64,000 bases of DNA from Brevibacterium yomogidense (GCF_016107685.1 NZ_JABASY010000004.1:186001-250000), one strand, 5' to 3'. Shown: positions 27,549 to 37,452, counted from the stretch's first letter. Notes: generated by a model not told the origin, from the letters alone. Numbers and translations are program-made.

Positions 27549-29237
27549 TCAGATCCAGGTGGGGTTCCACATGCGCAGCTCCCACGCCTCGCGCGGGATG
27601 TAGGTGGCGGTCCAGACGGGCCAGAAGAACGCGCACGCGAGCACCGCCAGGGCGAGGACAACACCGACTGCGAGACGCCTCGCCTGCAGACCGGAGGTGC
27701 TGTGGCGACGCCCTGACACGCTGTCGCCGTCGCTGCCGCGACCCAGGCCATGGCCCGCGCTGCCGCGACCCCCACTGCGGCCCCAGACCAACCCCAGCGC
27801 GTAGGTGAGCGCGAGCACGGTGAAGGGCACCATGACGATCGTGTAGAACGTGAAGATCGTCCGCTCCTGGTAGGTGAACCAGGGGCCCCACGTCGCGATG
27901 AGCGTGGCGAGCAGCGCACCGGCACGCCAGTCGCGGCGCAGCACCCACGCGAAGGCCAGCACGATGACGGCGATGGGGGCGAGTCCCCAGATGACGGGGT
28001 TGCCGACGGACGTGATCGCGGCGGAGCACTGCTCGACCGTGCAGCCGTGCTCTCCCGGCCCGGCGGTCTGGTAGTAGAAGCTCGTGGGCCGCCACTGGAC
28101 GATCCAGCCCCACGGGTTCGACATGTAGGTGTGCTCGGACGACAGGCCCACATGGAATTCGTAGGCGGACTGGTGGTACTTCGCGAGGCTGGGCAGCCAC
28201 CCCGGCAGGACGTCCCACCAGCCGGAGTTCGACTCCGCCCAGTCGCGGTAGTAGCCGCCGCGGGTGAAGATCCAGCCGGACCAGCACAGCACGTAGACGA
28301 CGACGGCGACGGGCACCAGGGACACGAATGCCGGGGGAGCGTCCTTCACGAGTGCTGCCAGCCATGGCCGGCGCACCCCCATGCGGCGCCGGTGGCCCCA
28401 GTCCCACGCGACGGTGAGCAGTCCGAACACGGCCAGCGCGTAGAGACCGGACCACTTCACGCCCATCGCGCAGCCCAGTGCGATCCCGGCCGCCAGCCGG
28501 TACGGGCGCAGGCCCAGAGACGGGCCCCACGCGGAGGGTGTGAACCAGGCGGACCGGGCCCCCAGGTGCGCGCGCAGGCTCTCCGGAGGCGCGCCGGGTC
28601 CGGCTGCGGTGAGCGCGCGGTCGATGCGGCGTCGCGTCCTGATCCGGTCCTCGACGAGCAGCCCGAACGCCACGAGCACGAAGAACATGAGGAAGATGTC
28701 GAGCAGGGATGTGCGCGAGTGGACCAGGTGCTCACCGTCCACCGCCAGCAGCAGGGAGGCGATCGCGGCGAGCCACACGGAGCTGAACATCCGCCACGCG
28801 ATGATCCCGACGACGAAGATCGACAGGGTGCCGAACAGGGCGGCGGCGAACCGCCAGCTGAAGCTGTCGGCCTGCCCGAACAGGTCGATGCCCCACCCGA
28901 TGAGCCATTTGCCCAGGGGCGGGTGGACGACGAAGTCGCCGGTGTCGAGCACGACCCACGGGTCGCCGGCCTCGAAGGACGGGTTGGGTTCCTCCGGCCA
29001 GTCGCGCTCGTAGCCGAACTGTGCGAGCGACCAGCCCTCCTTCACGTAGTACGTCTCGTCGAAGATGAGGGTGTTCGGGTGGCCCAGACGGAGGAAGCGG
29101 AGCACTCCGCCCAGGGCGGCGATGAGTGCGGGGACCAGCCAGCCCAGGAGGCGGGGTGAGAGGCGCGCACTCCACGGCAGTGCGGCAGCGGGTGCGGCGG
29201 CTGCGGGGGCGCGGCGGCTGGTCGGAGGGGCGGTCAC
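27549..29237 (-). CDS. Dolichyl-phosphate-mannose--protein mannosyltransferase (GT39)
   Basis: A 562-residue multi-pass membrane protein of the actinobacterial Pmt family. The catalytic Asp-Glu lies in FDETYYVKEGWSL near residue 56, within the first extracellular loop. HPPLGKWLIGWGIDLFG and the HSRTSLLDIFLMFF helix are further hallmarks, and the C-terminus holds repeated hydrophobic helices with a conserved WNPTW end. It transfers mannose from polyprenyl-phosphomannose to Ser/Thr of exported proteins. GTG 29237 fits the family N-terminus. It is divergent from the DUF4190 gene, as is common for pmt and rsmI in this phylum. Confidence 0.92.
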   Translation of the reverse strand: MTAPPTSRRAPAAAAPAAALPWSARLSPRLLGWLVPALIAALGGVLRFLRLGHPNTLIFDETYYVKEGWSLAQFGYERDWPEEPNPSFEAGDPWVVLDTGDFVVHPPLGKWLIGWGIDLFGQADSFSWRFAAALFGTLSIFVVGIIAWRMFSSVWLAAIASLLLAVDGEHLVHSRTSLLDIFLMFFVLVAFGLLVEDRIRTRRRIDRALTAAGPGAPPESLRAHLGARSAWFTPSAWGPSLGLRPYRLAAGIALGCAMGVKWSGLYALAVFGLLTVAWDWGHRRRMGVRRPWLAALVKDAPPAFVSLVPVAVVVYVLCWSGWIFTRGGYYRDWAESNSGWWDVLPGWLPSLAKYHQSAYEFHVGLSSEHTYMSNPWGWIVQWRPTSFYYQTAGPGEHGCTVEQCSAAITSVGNPVIWGLAPIAVIVLAFAWVLRRDWRAGALLATLIATWGPWFTYQERTIFTFYTIVMVPFTVLALTYALGLVWGRSGGRGSAGHGLGRGSDGDSVSGRRHSTSGLQARRLAVGVVLALAVLACAFFWPVWTATYIPREAWELRMWNPTWI

Positions 29238-29272
29238 AGCCGCAAGTGTAACGGGACCGTCACACGCTTTCG

Positions 29273-29302
29273 TTGAAAGGCGCAACGCCCAGCGAGTAGC
29301 GT
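29273..29302 (+). promoter_or_regulatory. Candidate promoter of the DUF4190-rsmI unit
   Basis: TTGAAA at 29273-29278 and TAGCGT at 29297-29302 are separated by 18 bp, a reasonable match to a housekeeping actinobacterial promoter. It points toward the DUF4190 gene, whose ATG is at 29382. The call rests on consensus matching by eye. Confidence 0.35.
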
Positions 29303-29381
29303 GAAGGGAGCACACGAGCAGTCCGCTCGGAGGTGCGGAGGTCCATGGTGCGCGCCCATGGCGTTCACGAGGAGGCAGCTG

Positions 29382-29999
29382 ATGAGTGGCATCGGTCAGG
29401 ACGGGTACGGGCCGGGCTCCGGATCCTCCGCGGACTACGGGTACGGCAGCGGAGTGTCCGCCTTCGGGTCCCCGTCGTCGCCCGGGTCGACGCCGTACTC
29501 GTCGAGCCCCTTCACGTCCGGGTCCTCGAGCATCCCGTCGACCGGCGGGCCATACGGCGACTCCTCGCACATGGTGCCGGCATCGCCCACTTCCTACGGG
29601 CAGCCAGCCCCCTACAGCCAGTCCTACACCTACGGCCAGGCGGATCCCTACGGTCAGTCCGATCCGTACGCGCAGGCGCATCCGTACGGCGCTCCGCAGA
29701 CCATGGACCCCTACGCGGGCGCCTACCCGTCGACGGTCGCCTCCTCGAACGCCACGAACACGATGGCGATCCTGTCGCTCGTCTTCTCGCTGGCAGGGCT
29801 GGTCACCTCCGGTGTCACGTGCATCGTGGGCATCATCCTGGGGCACATCGCGCGCAACCAGATCAAGCGGACGGGCGAGCAGGGGGCCGGCCTGGCCCTG
29901 GCCGGACTCCTCACGGGATACGGGCTCATCGGACTGTGGGTCCTGGTATTCGTCGGCTACCTCCTCTTCCTGGGCATCTTCGTCGCGGCAGCCGCCTGA
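29382..29999 (+). CDS. DUF4190 domain-containing membrane protein
   Basis: A 205-residue protein. The first 125 residues are low-complexity Gly/Ser/Tyr/Pro/Gln with repeats such as YGQADPYGQSDPYAQ, a flexible cytoplasmic tail. Residues 127-205 form the DUF4190 unit: two transmembrane helices (NTMAILSLVFSLAGLVTSGV and LALAGLLTGYGLIGLWVLVF) around the loop ILGHIARNQIKRTGEQGAG. The function of this family is unknown. GAGGAGG precedes the ATG by 6 nt. It is 7 bp upstream of rsmI, probably in one transcript. Confidence 0.82.
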   Translation: MSGIGQDGYGPGSGSSADYGYGSGVSAFGSPSSPGSTPYSSSPFTSGSSSIPSTGGPYGDSSHMVPASPTSYGQPAPYSQSYTYGQADPYGQSDPYAQAHPYGAPQTMDPYAGAYPSTVASSNATNTMAILSLVFSLAGLVTSGVTCIVGIILGHIARNQIKRTGEQGAGLALAGLLTGYGLIGLWVLVFVGYLLFLGIFVAAAA

Positions 30000-30006
30000 G
30001 CGCGCC

Positions 30007-30930
30007 GTGACCACCTCGACCCCGGGCGCACCCCGCCCCACTCCCGGCAAGGCCAGCCCTGCCGATTCCACCACCTCCACCCCGAACCCACCCACCCCCG
30101 GTGAGGGGGAGCTCGTGCTCGTCGGCACCCCCATCGGCAACCTGGGCGATGCGAGCCCCCGCATGCGGGACGTGATCCTCACCGCCCACCTCGTCGCCGC
30201 GGAGGACACGCGCCGCTTCCGCGCACTCTGCGACCGGCTCGACCTCACGCCCACGGCCCGCGTCCTCAGCGTCCACGACCACAACGAGGCCGACCGCGCC
30301 CACGACCTCGCCGACGCCGTCGCGGCGGGCGAGACCGTCGTCCTGGTGTCCGACGCCGGCATGCCCGCGGTGTCCGACCCCGGCTACCGGGTCGTGAAGG
30401 AGGTCGCCGGGAGGGGACTGCCCGTCACGTCGGTGCCCGGGGCCTCGGCGGCGGTGACGGCACTGGCCGTGTCCGGACTGCCCAGCGACCGGTGGGCGTT
30501 CGAGGGGTTCCTGCCCCGCAAGCCCGGCGAGCGCCGCCGCCTGCTGGCAGAGCTGGCCGACGAGCGCCGCACCCTCGTCTTCTACGAGAGCCCGCACCGC
30601 GTGGGCGACGCGCTCGCGGACATGCGGGACGCGTGCGGGCCGGACCGTCCCGCCGTCGTCTGCCGGGAGCTCACCAAGCTCCACGAGGAGGTGCTGCGCG
30701 GCACGCTGGACGACCTCGCCCGGGCCGCAGCGGACGGACTGCGCGGGGAGATCTGCATCGTGCTGGGCCCCGCCCCCGTCCGTGCCGCCCCCGCGCCCGA
30801 GGCGGTGGTCGACGACGTCGCCCGCCTCACCCGCGAAGGGCTCCGGGCGAAGGCGGCGGCCGCACAGGTCGCCGCCGCCCACGGCCTGCGCACCCGGGAG
30901 GTCTACGAGGCGTACCTCCACGCGGAGTGA
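30007..30930 (+). CDS. rsmI: 16S rRNA (cytidine(1402)-2'-O)-methyltransferase RsmI
   Basis: A 307-residue SAM-dependent methyltransferase of the tetrapyrrole-methylase fold. It shows LVLVGTPIGNLGD, AEDTRRFRALCDRL, VLSVHDHNEADR, VSDAGMPAVSDPGYR and the SVPGASAAVTAL block, all RsmI signatures. It methylates the ribose of C1402 in the ribosomal decoding centre. The first 30 residues are a Thr/Pro-rich extension (from GTG 30007); no later start sits well. It is placed between DUF4190 and metG as in many actinobacteria. Confidence 0.94.
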   Translation: MTTSTPGAPRPTPGKASPADSTTSTPNPPTPGEGELVLVGTPIGNLGDASPRMRDVILTAHLVAAEDTRRFRALCDRLDLTPTARVLSVHDHNEADRAHDLADAVAAGETVVLVSDAGMPAVSDPGYRVVKEVAGRGLPVTSVPGASAAVTALAVSGLPSDRWAFEGFLPRKPGERRRLLAELADERRTLVFYESPHRVGDALADMRDACGPDRPAVVCRELTKLHEEVLRGTLDDLARAAADGLRGEICIVLGPAPVRAAPAPEAVVDDVARLTREGLRAKAAAAQVAAAHGLRTREVYEAYLHAE

Positions 30931-31021
30931 CCCCGCGGCCATGAATGGCCGGTGAGCCGCGGGCGGCGACGCGTGTGGCCCGTGAAGCGCAGTGTCGCGC
31001 CCGTCGTAGACTGGCGTCATT

Positions 31022-32563
31022 ATGACCTTCTACATCACCACCGCGATCGCGTACCCCAACGGAACCCCGCACATCGGCCACGCGTACGAATACATCGCGG
31101 CGGACACGCTCGCGCGCTTCCACCGTCTGGACGGCGAAGACGTCTACTTCATGACCGGCACGGACGAGCACGGACTGAAGATGCAGCAGACGGCGGAGAA
31201 GGAAGGCGTGACCCCGCGCGAACTCGCGGACAAGAACGCCAAGGCCTTCCAGCAGCTTCAGGACTTCCTGGGCTCCTCCTACGACCGGTTCATCCGTACG
31301 ACGGACGCGGACCACAAGGCGGCCTCGCAGGCGATCTGGGAGCGGATGAAAGCGTCCGGCGACATCTACCTGGACGCCTACTCCGGCTGGTACTCGGTCC
31401 GCGACGAGGCGTTCTACCAGGAGGACGAGACAGAGCTGGTCGACGGGGAGCGCCGCTCGATCACGACCGGCACCCCCGTCACGTGGACGGAGGAGGAGTC
31501 CTACTTCTTCCGCCTGTCCTCCTACCAGGACCGCCTGCTGGAGCTCTACCGCGAGCACCCCGAATTCGTGGGACCGGACGTGCGGCGGAACGAAGTCGCC
31601 TCCTTCGTGGCCGGCGGCCTCAACGACCTGTCGATCTCCCGGACCACGTTCGACTGGGGCATCCCCGTCCCCGGCGACGAGCGCCACGTCATGTACGTGT
31701 GGGTCGACGCGCTCACGAACTACCTCACCGGCGCCGGCTTCCCGGACGTCGACTCGGCGCGGTTCCAGCAGCTGTGGCCGGCGGACGTCCACATCATCGG
31801 CAAGGACATCTCCCGCTTCCACGCCGTCTACTGGCCCGCGTTCCTCATGAGCGCAGGGCTCGAGGTGCCGAAGCGCGTCCACGCGCACGGCTTCCTCTTC
31901 AACAAGGGCGAGAAGATGTCGAAGTCCGTCGGCAACGTCGTCGACCCCTACGACCTCGTCGAATCGTTCGGTCTGGACACGCTGCGCTACTTCGTGCTGC
32001 GCGAGATCTCCTACGGCCAGGACGGCTCGTACTCCGCGGACGGGATCATCACGCGGAAGAACACGGATCTTGCGAACGAGTACGGCAACCTCGCCCAGCG
32101 GTCGCTGTCGATGGTCGCGAAGAACCTCGACGGCCGGATGCCGGAGCTTGCGGACCTCACGGCCGAGGACGAGGAGCTGCTGGCGTCCGCCCGCGGGCTC
32201 CTGCCGGTCGTGCGGGAGCACGTGCGCCTGCAGAACCTCCACCTCTACCTGGGCGACGCGTGGAAGGTCCTGTCCGCGGCGAACCGCTACATCAGCGCGC
32301 AGGAGCCGTGGAAGCTCAAGAAGACGGACCCGGCACGGATGAGCACCGTGCTCGCCGTCGTGCTGGAGGTCGTGCGGATCGTCACGCTGCTGGTCCAGCC
32401 GGTCATGCCCGAATCCACCACCCGCATCCTCGACCTGCTGGGCGTCGACGAGGGCGCGCGGACGTTCGCGGACCTCGGGACGCCGGTGGCGCCGGGCACA
32501 CAGCTGCCGGCACCCGCACCGGTGTTCCCCAAGCACGTGGAGCCGGTCGCGGAGGGCGCCTGA
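31022..32563 (+). CDS. metG: Methionyl-tRNA synthetase
   Basis: A 513-residue class I synthetase that charges tRNA-Met. HIGH is at residues 17-20 and KMSKS near 298-302. The connective peptide lacks zinc Cys pairs ([13 protein letters not shown] instead), so it is the zinc-free type, and the C-terminal tRNA-binding domain of larger MetRS is absent. No ribosome binding site is evident; TAGACT at 31007-31012 could be a -10 element, giving a very short leader. The TGA overlaps the tatD start (TGATG). Confidence 0.96.
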   Translation: MTFYITTAIAYPNGTPHIGHAYEYIAADTLARFHRLDGEDVYFMTGTDEHGLKMQQTAEKEGVTPRELADKNAKAFQQLQDFLGSSYDRFIRTTDADHKAASQAIWERMKASGDIYLDAYSGWYSVRDEAFYQEDETELVDGERRSITTGTPVTWTEEESYFFRLSSYQDRLLELYREHPEFVGPDVRRNEVASFVAGGLNDLSISRTTFDWGIPVPGDERHVMYVWVDALTNYLTGAGFPDVDSARFQQLWPADVHIIGKDISRFHAVYWPAFLMSAGLEVPKRVHAHGFLFNKGEKMSKSVGNVVDPYDLVESFGLDTLRYFVLREISYGQDGSYSADGIITRKNTDLANEYGNLAQRSLSMVAKNLDGRMPELADLTAEDEELLASARGLLPVVREHVRLQNLHLYLGDAWKVLSAANRYISAQEPWKLKKTDPARMSTVLAVVLEVVRIVTLLVQPVMPESTTRILDLLGVDEGARTFADLGTPVAPGTQLPAPAPVFPKHVEPVAEGA

Positions 32564-33519
32564 TGGCGGGGTCGCGGGCGGCCGGCGAGTACCCGGCGAT
32601 CCCGGAGCCGCTGCCGTACCCGATCGTCGACACCCACACACACCTCGACATCTGCACGGGTGCACGCGGTCCGCTGCGGGCCCGTGAGCCGAAGCCCCAG
32701 ATGGGGCCCGGTGAGGACGAGTCGTTCCCGCCGGTGTCCTTCTTCCACGAGACGGCGCTGGCCGCCGGTGTGACCCGCATCGTGCAGATCGGCTGTGAGA
32801 TGGGAGCCGCCCGCTGGACCGCGGACCTCGTCGCCGCCGAGGCCGCCGCCGGTCGCGACTGGATGCTGGGCGGGGCTGCGATCCACCCGAACGAGGCACC
32901 CCGACTGGGTGCGGCAGGGGTGCTCGACGAATCCCTCACGGAGATCGAGCAGCTGTGCCGCCGCGACCGCATGCGTGTCGTGGGGGAGACCGGGCTCGAC
33001 TGGTTCCGGCTCGAGCAGGCGGAGGTCGACGGGGTGCCCGTCCCCGCTGACACGGCGCGCGGGTTCCAGGAGGAATCGTTCCGCGCGCACATCGAGATCG
33101 CGAAGAGGCTGGGCCTGGCGCTGGAGATCCACGACCGCGAAGCCCACGACGACGTCCTGCGGGTGCTGCGGGAAGAGGGTGCGCCGGAGCTCACCGTGTT
33201 CCACTGCTTCAGCGGTGACGCGGAGATGGCCCGCGAATGCGCCTCCCGCGGCTACTTCATGTCGTTCGCCGGGAACGTCACCTTCAAGAACGCGAAGGGA
33301 CTGCGGGAGGCTGCTGCGCTCGTGCCGCAGGAGCTGCTGCTCACGGAGACGGACGCCCCGTTCCTCACCCCGCACCCCCATCGTGGTCGTCCCGGCGGCC
33401 CGTATCTCACCGCGGTCACGGCGCGGCTGCTCGCTGACCTGCGCGGGGAGGATCTCGCCCAGATGTGCGAAGCGGTCGTCGCGAACGCGGAGGGCGTGTT
33501 CGGGCGCTGGGAGCTGTGA
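32563..33519 (+). CDS. TatD-family metal-dependent hydrolase
   Basis: A 318-residue TIM-barrel amidohydrolase of the TatD DNase family. Metal ligands are visible in DTHTHLD near residue 25, GETGLDWF, EIHDREAHDD and FHCFSG, and in the final TDAPFLTPHPHRGRPG. Members have 3'-5' exonuclease or D-aminoacyl-related activities, and the cellular role is often DNA repair. The length is about 50 residues above many TatD proteins, partly from an N-terminal extension and a loop LEQAEVDGVPVP. It overlaps metG by one base, a conserved actinobacterial pair. Confidence 0.92.
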   Translation: MAGSRAAGEYPAIPEPLPYPIVDTHTHLDICTGARGPLRAREPKPQMGPGEDESFPPVSFFHETALAAGVTRIVQIGCEMGAARWTADLVAAEAAAGRDWMLGGAAIHPNEAPRLGAAGVLDESLTEIEQLCRRDRMRVVGETGLDWFRLEQAEVDGVPVPADTARGFQEESFRAHIEIAKRLGLALEIHDREAHDDVLRVLREEGAPELTVFHCFSGDAEMARECASRGYFMSFAGNVTFKNAKGLREAAALVPQELLLTETDAPFLTPHPHRGRPGGPYLTAVTARLLADLRGEDLAQMCEAVVANAEGVFGRWEL

Positions 33520-33614
33520 TCAGGCCGCACGACCGGCCGTCGCAGGGGCACCTGTGACGTTTGCGACGGGAATGTAACAGGGATTGCCCGGAAGATAACG
33601 AACCGGTTACACTC

Positions 33615-34877
33615 ATGCAGTCGTCATCTTCTCGATCGATTGGAACATCTGTGTTCTCTGCTCTGCGCAACCGTAAGGTGCAGATCGCCGGCCAGACCGT
33701 CGTCATCACCGCTCTGGTGGGTGGCACGGCCGCCTTCGTCGGACTCAACAAGCAGGTCGATCTCACCGTCGACGGTGAGACCCAGCAGGTCCGCACCTTC
33801 GCGGATTCCGTGTCGGACGTCCTCGACGCGAACGACGTCGACGTCGCAGAAGGCGACCAGGTGCAGCCCGGCGCGGACGCGGAGGTCACGCGCGGCATGG
33901 ACATCATCGTCAACACCGTCAAGGACGTGGACCTCACGCTCGACGGCATCGCGTCCGAAGAGTCGACGACCGGCAACACCGTGGCGGAAGCCCTCGCGGA
34001 CCTCGGCATCGATCCGGCAGGGGCGGAGATCTCCGCGGACCTCGACGCGTCGCTGGCCGACGTCCAGAACACCGCCTTCACCGTCGTCACACCCAAGACC
34101 GTGACCGTCGTGGCCGACGGTGAGAGCACCGCTGTGGACCTCACCGCCGCGACCGCACAGGAAGTGATCGACGAGGCCGGCATCGAGCTGGGCGACCAGG
34201 ACACCGTCTCCACTCCGCTGTCCGCTCCGATCTCCGACGGGGCCGTCGTGGAGGTCCTCCGCAAGAACACGGAGGACAAGACGGAGACAGAGGCCATCAA
34301 GAAGAAGGTCACGGAGAAGAACGACTCCTCCCTGCCGCGCGGCGAGAAGAAGGTGGAGACAGAGGGCAAGGACGGTGAGCGCGAAGTCGTCTACGCCGTC
34401 ACCACCGTCAACGGCGCGGAGGTCAAGAAGGAGAAGAAGTCGGAGAAGGTCGTCGCGGAGGCGAAGGACGAAGTCGTGCTCATCGGCACGAAGAAGCCCG
34501 AACCTGCTCCGGCTCCTGAAGACAACAGCGACAACGGCGGTGACTCCGGCGGATCGGGTGATTCCGGCGATTCCGGTGACTCCGGCGGCACGGAGGACAA
34601 CGGGGATCGCAGCCCGATGTCGAAGGCAGAGATCCAGCAGATGCTGGGCGGCCCCGGCAGCCGCTGGTACAAGATCGTGCAGTGCGAGTCGGAGTTCAAC
34701 CCGAAGGCCGTCAACAAGCAGAACAACGCGCACTTCGGACTGTTCCAGTTCAAGCTCGCCACGTGGCAGTCGGTGGGTGGCTCCGGCAACCCGGTCGACG
34801 CACACCCCCGTGAGCAGTTCAAGCGCGCGAAGATCCTGCAGGAGCGCGCTGGCTGGGGCCAGTGGGCCTGCGCGTGA
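33615..34877 (+). CDS. Resuscitation-promoting factor (RpfB type), copy 1
   Basis: A 420-residue exported muralytic protein. After a short basic N-terminus, a signal/anchor helix spans residues 24-43 (IAGQTVVITALVGGTAAF). Three DUF348 repeats follow (VDLTVDGETQQVRTFADSV; VDLTLDGIASEE; KTVTVVADGEST), then a G5 domain near 225-297, a Gly/Ser/Asp linker, and the Rpf lysozyme-like domain near 345-420 with the catalytic Glu in CESEFNP and the closing GWGQWAC. It cleaves peptidoglycan during growth or exit from dormancy. The stop overlaps the next rpf start (GTGA). Confidence 0.93.
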   Translation: MQSSSSRSIGTSVFSALRNRKVQIAGQTVVITALVGGTAAFVGLNKQVDLTVDGETQQVRTFADSVSDVLDANDVDVAEGDQVQPGADAEVTRGMDIIVNTVKDVDLTLDGIASEESTTGNTVAEALADLGIDPAGAEISADLDASLADVQNTAFTVVTPKTVTVVADGESTAVDLTAATAQEVIDEAGIELGDQDTVSTPLSAPISDGAVVEVLRKNTEDKTETEAIKKKVTEKNDSSLPRGEKKVETEGKDGEREVVYAVTTVNGAEVKKEKKSEKVVAEAKDEVVLIGTKKPEPAPAPEDNSDNGGDSGGSGDSGDSGDSGGTEDNGDRSPMSKAEIQQMLGGPGSRWYKIVQCESEFNPKAVNKQNNAHFGLFQFKLATWQSVGGSGNPVDAHPREQFKRAKILQERAGWGQWACA

Positions 34878-36313
34878 GGCAGCGCGACACCCACGAGCTG
34901 CACGGGGGCGTCCAGCCCACCGGAGGCTCAGCAGTACCCGTCACGACGGCCTCGGCGCCGTCCGCGTCAGCCGCCACCGCATCGGCGGTGTCGGCCGTCG
35001 TGGCGGATCACCCTCCGCTGACCCGTCGTGAAGCACTCGCCCGGGAACGGGCCACGGCACAGATGACCGCAGCGCCCGCACCGGCGGCGCCGGTCGCGAA
35101 CACGGCCACGGTGGGCAGCGCGCATTCGGCGACCGAGGCGAAGGCCCCGAGGTCCCGCGTCCGCACCCTCCAGGTCGTCGGGCAGGCCGTCGTGATCTCC
35201 GCACTCGTCGCGGGCACGGGCGCCTTCGTCGGACTCAGCACACCGGTCGACCTCACCGTCGACGGGCAGGCCGTCTCCACCCGCACCTTCGGTCACACAG
35301 TCGCCGACGCGCTCGCGGCAGAGGGCGTACAGGTGGCAGCGGGCGACGAGGTCAGCCCCGGAGTCGACGCGGACCTCTCCCGCGGCATAGACATCGTCGT
35401 GAACACGGCGAAGGACATCGACCTGTCGGTCGACGGCATCGCATCGACGGAGACGACCACCGCGCACACGGTGGCGCAGGCCCTCGCGGACCTCGGCATC
35501 GACCCTGCAGGGGCAGAAGTGTCCCCGGGGCTCGACACGCCCCTGGAAGGGGGCGGATCGACCGGACTCACGGTCGTCACCCCCAAGACCTTGACGGTCA
35601 GAGCGGACGGGGAGACGATCCCCGTCGAGGCGACCGCGGCCTCGGTCGCGGAAGTCCTCGCCCACGCGGGCGTCGACGTGGCGGACACGGACTTCGTGAC
35701 CGCACCGCTCAGCGCACCCGTCGTCACGGGCCAGAACATCGACGTGATGCGCACCGCGACGACGACCGAAGAGGTCGAGGAGACGGTGAAGAGGCCCGTC
35801 GAGAAGAAGAAGACGGACAAGCTGCTCGACGGCAAGACGAAGGTCGAGGAGAAAGGCAAGGACGGCACGCGGAAGGTCGTCTACGAGGTCGGCACCGTGG
35901 ACGGCACGGAAGTGAGCCGCGTCGAGAAGTCCGAGGAGATCCTCGAAGAGCCCGTCACGGAAGTCGTGCTCGTGGGCACCGGCGACCCGAACGACCCGGA
36001 CAGCTACGAAGTCCCGCCCGACGACGGCACAGCCATGTCGACCGACGCGATCAAGGAGATGCTGGGCGGCCCCGGCAGCCCCTGGTACAAGATCGTGCAG
36101 TGCGAATCGGAGTTCAACCCGCGAGCCGTCAACCGGCAGAACAACAAGTACTTCGGCCTCTTCCAGTTCGGCGTCCCCACCTGGCAGGGTGTGGGCGGCA
36201 GCGGCAACCCGGCCGACGCGAGCCCGCAGGAGCAGTTCCTGCGCGCCAAGATCCTCCAGGAGCGCTACGGCTGGAGCCAGTGGGAGTGCGCCGGGATGGT
36301 CGGGGTCGGCTGA
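34874..36313 (+). CDS. Resuscitation-promoting factor (RpfB type), copy 2
   Basis: A 479-residue paralogue of the preceding gene. It has the same order: a signal-anchor helix near residues 97-116 (VVGQAVVISALVAGTGAF), three DUF348 repeats, a G5 domain, and the Rpf domain with CESEFNP and YGWSQWECAG at the end. It differs by a 90-residue Ala/Ser/Thr-rich cytoplasmic N-terminus and a shorter linker. GTG 34874 shares bases with the stop of copy 1, so translation is coupled. The duplication is old enough that the linkers have diverged, while the catalytic domains remain closely similar. Confidence 0.9.
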   Translation: MRQRDTHELHGGVQPTGGSAVPVTTASAPSASAATASAVSAVVADHPPLTRREALARERATAQMTAAPAPAAPVANTATVGSAHSATEAKAPRSRVRTLQVVGQAVVISALVAGTGAFVGLSTPVDLTVDGQAVSTRTFGHTVADALAAEGVQVAAGDEVSPGVDADLSRGIDIVVNTAKDIDLSVDGIASTETTTAHTVAQALADLGIDPAGAEVSPGLDTPLEGGGSTGLTVVTPKTLTVRADGETIPVEATAASVAEVLAHAGVDVADTDFVTAPLSAPVVTGQNIDVMRTATTTEEVEETVKRPVEKKKTDKLLDGKTKVEEKGKDGTRKVVYEVGTVDGTEVSRVEKSEEILEEPVTEVVLVGTGDPNDPDSYEVPPDDGTAMSTDAIKEMLGGPGSPWYKIVQCESEFNPRAVNRQNNKYFGLFQFGVPTWQGVGGSGNPADASPQEQFLRAKILQERYGWSQWECAGMVGVG

Positions 36314-36317
36314 GCCG

Positions 36318-37361
36318 GTGAGGACTCACACGTACCGCACGATCGATGTCGCGGTGAAGGGTGCGGAACCCACAGGCGACCGGTCCGGGGCAGGACCTGA
36401 CGACGGTTCGTTCGTGGCAGAGCCTGCCGGTAGCGGGACCGGGGCAGGACCCGACGACGGCCCGTCCGACGGGGGCACGCTCCGTGTGGGGATCTGGGAT
36501 CCGGTGGAGCCCGGGGAGGGGGCGGACGTCCCGACCGCGCTGCTCATCCACGGTGTGACCGCCTCCCACCTGGCATGGCCCTTCGTCGTCGAACAGCTGC
36601 CGGGACACCGGCTCATCGCACCGGACCTCCGCGGTCGCGGGGGCAGCCGGCACGTCGGCGGTGCGTCGAGCATGAGCACCCACGCGCAGGACATGCTCGC
36701 GGTCCTCGACGCCTGCGGTGCGGAGACCGCCGCCGTCGTGGGGCACTCGATGGGCGCCTTCGTCGCCGTGGTGCTCGCCGATGCCGCGCCTGCCCGCGTG
36801 TCGCACCTCGTGCTCGTCGACGGCGGGCTGCCGTTCGATCTGCCGGCGTCGACCGACCTCGCTCCGGAGCAGCTGGTCCACGCGATCCTGGGTCCGACAG
36901 CGGAACGCCTGTCCATGCAGTTCGCGGACGTCGAGGACTACCTCGACTTCTGGCGAGACCACCCTGCGTTCCAGGACGCCTGGAGCGACGAGGTGGAGGA
37001 GTACTTCGCGTACGACCTGGTGCCCGCGGACACGGGCCTGCACCCATCGACCAGTCTCCGGACGACGATCGAGGACACGTTCGACCTCCACACCGGCGCG
37101 ACACTCCCCGCCGCACTCGCGCGTCTTGTGGGCGGACCTGAGCGTACGGTCCGGTTCTACACCGTGCCGCGGGGGCTGCAGGACGAAGAGCCCGGCCTGT
37201 ACGCTCCTGAGTACATTGACACACTGCTGGCGGATAGTCCCGCGATCGACCACCGACGGCTCGAAGGCCTCAACCACTACACCGTCGTCATGTCGCAGCA
37301 CGGCGCCGCACGACTGGGCGATCTGCTGCGTGAGGCGTTCGAGGAAGCCCCGGAGGGCTGA
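36318..37361 (+). CDS. Alpha/beta-fold hydrolase
   Basis: A 347-residue alpha/beta hydrolase. LLIHGVTASHLAW is the oxyanion loop, DLRGRGGS follows, GHSMG near residue 138 carries the nucleophile, and EGLNHYTVVM near 318 the catalytic His. The substrate is unknown. Residues 15-45 hold a near repeat (GAGPDDG twice) from a roughly 30-bp internal duplication. It begins 5 bp after rpf copy 2, in a position where ksgA (rsmA) is commonly found in actinobacteria. Confidence 0.85.
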   Translation: MRTHTYRTIDVAVKGAEPTGDRSGAGPDDGSFVAEPAGSGTGAGPDDGPSDGGTLRVGIWDPVEPGEGADVPTALLIHGVTASHLAWPFVVEQLPGHRLIAPDLRGRGGSRHVGGASSMSTHAQDMLAVLDACGAETAAVVGHSMGAFVAVVLADAAPARVSHLVLVDGGLPFDLPASTDLAPEQLVHAILGPTAERLSMQFADVEDYLDFWRDHPAFQDAWSDEVEEYFAYDLVPADTGLHPSTSLRTTIEDTFDLHTGATLPAALARLVGGPERTVRFYTVPRGLQDEEPGLYAPEYIDTLLADSPAIDHRRLEGLNHYTVVMSQHGAARLGDLLREAFEEAPEG

Positions 37362-37425
37362 CAGCCATCGCGGCGCAGCGCACGGCTGTCGGAGCGAGTG
37401 AACTGCGGCGCGACGTCCTACTGTA

Positions 37426-37452
37426 TTGGCACTCGGGTTGACCGAGTGCCAG
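37426..37452. promoter_or_regulatory. CIRCE operator 1 (HrcA site)
   Basis: TTGGCACTC, nine bases, then GAGTGCCAG: a close match to the CIRCE inverted repeat TTAGCACTC-N9-GAGTGCTAA. It overlaps the -35 box of the groESL promoter, where HrcA binding would block transcription. Confidence 0.85.

Noticed and set aside
33520-33614. A c-di-AMP (ydaO-type) riboswitch before rpf, as known in some actinobacteria
   Set aside because: Only 95 bp separate tatD from rpf, too short, and no conserved ydaO core was seen.
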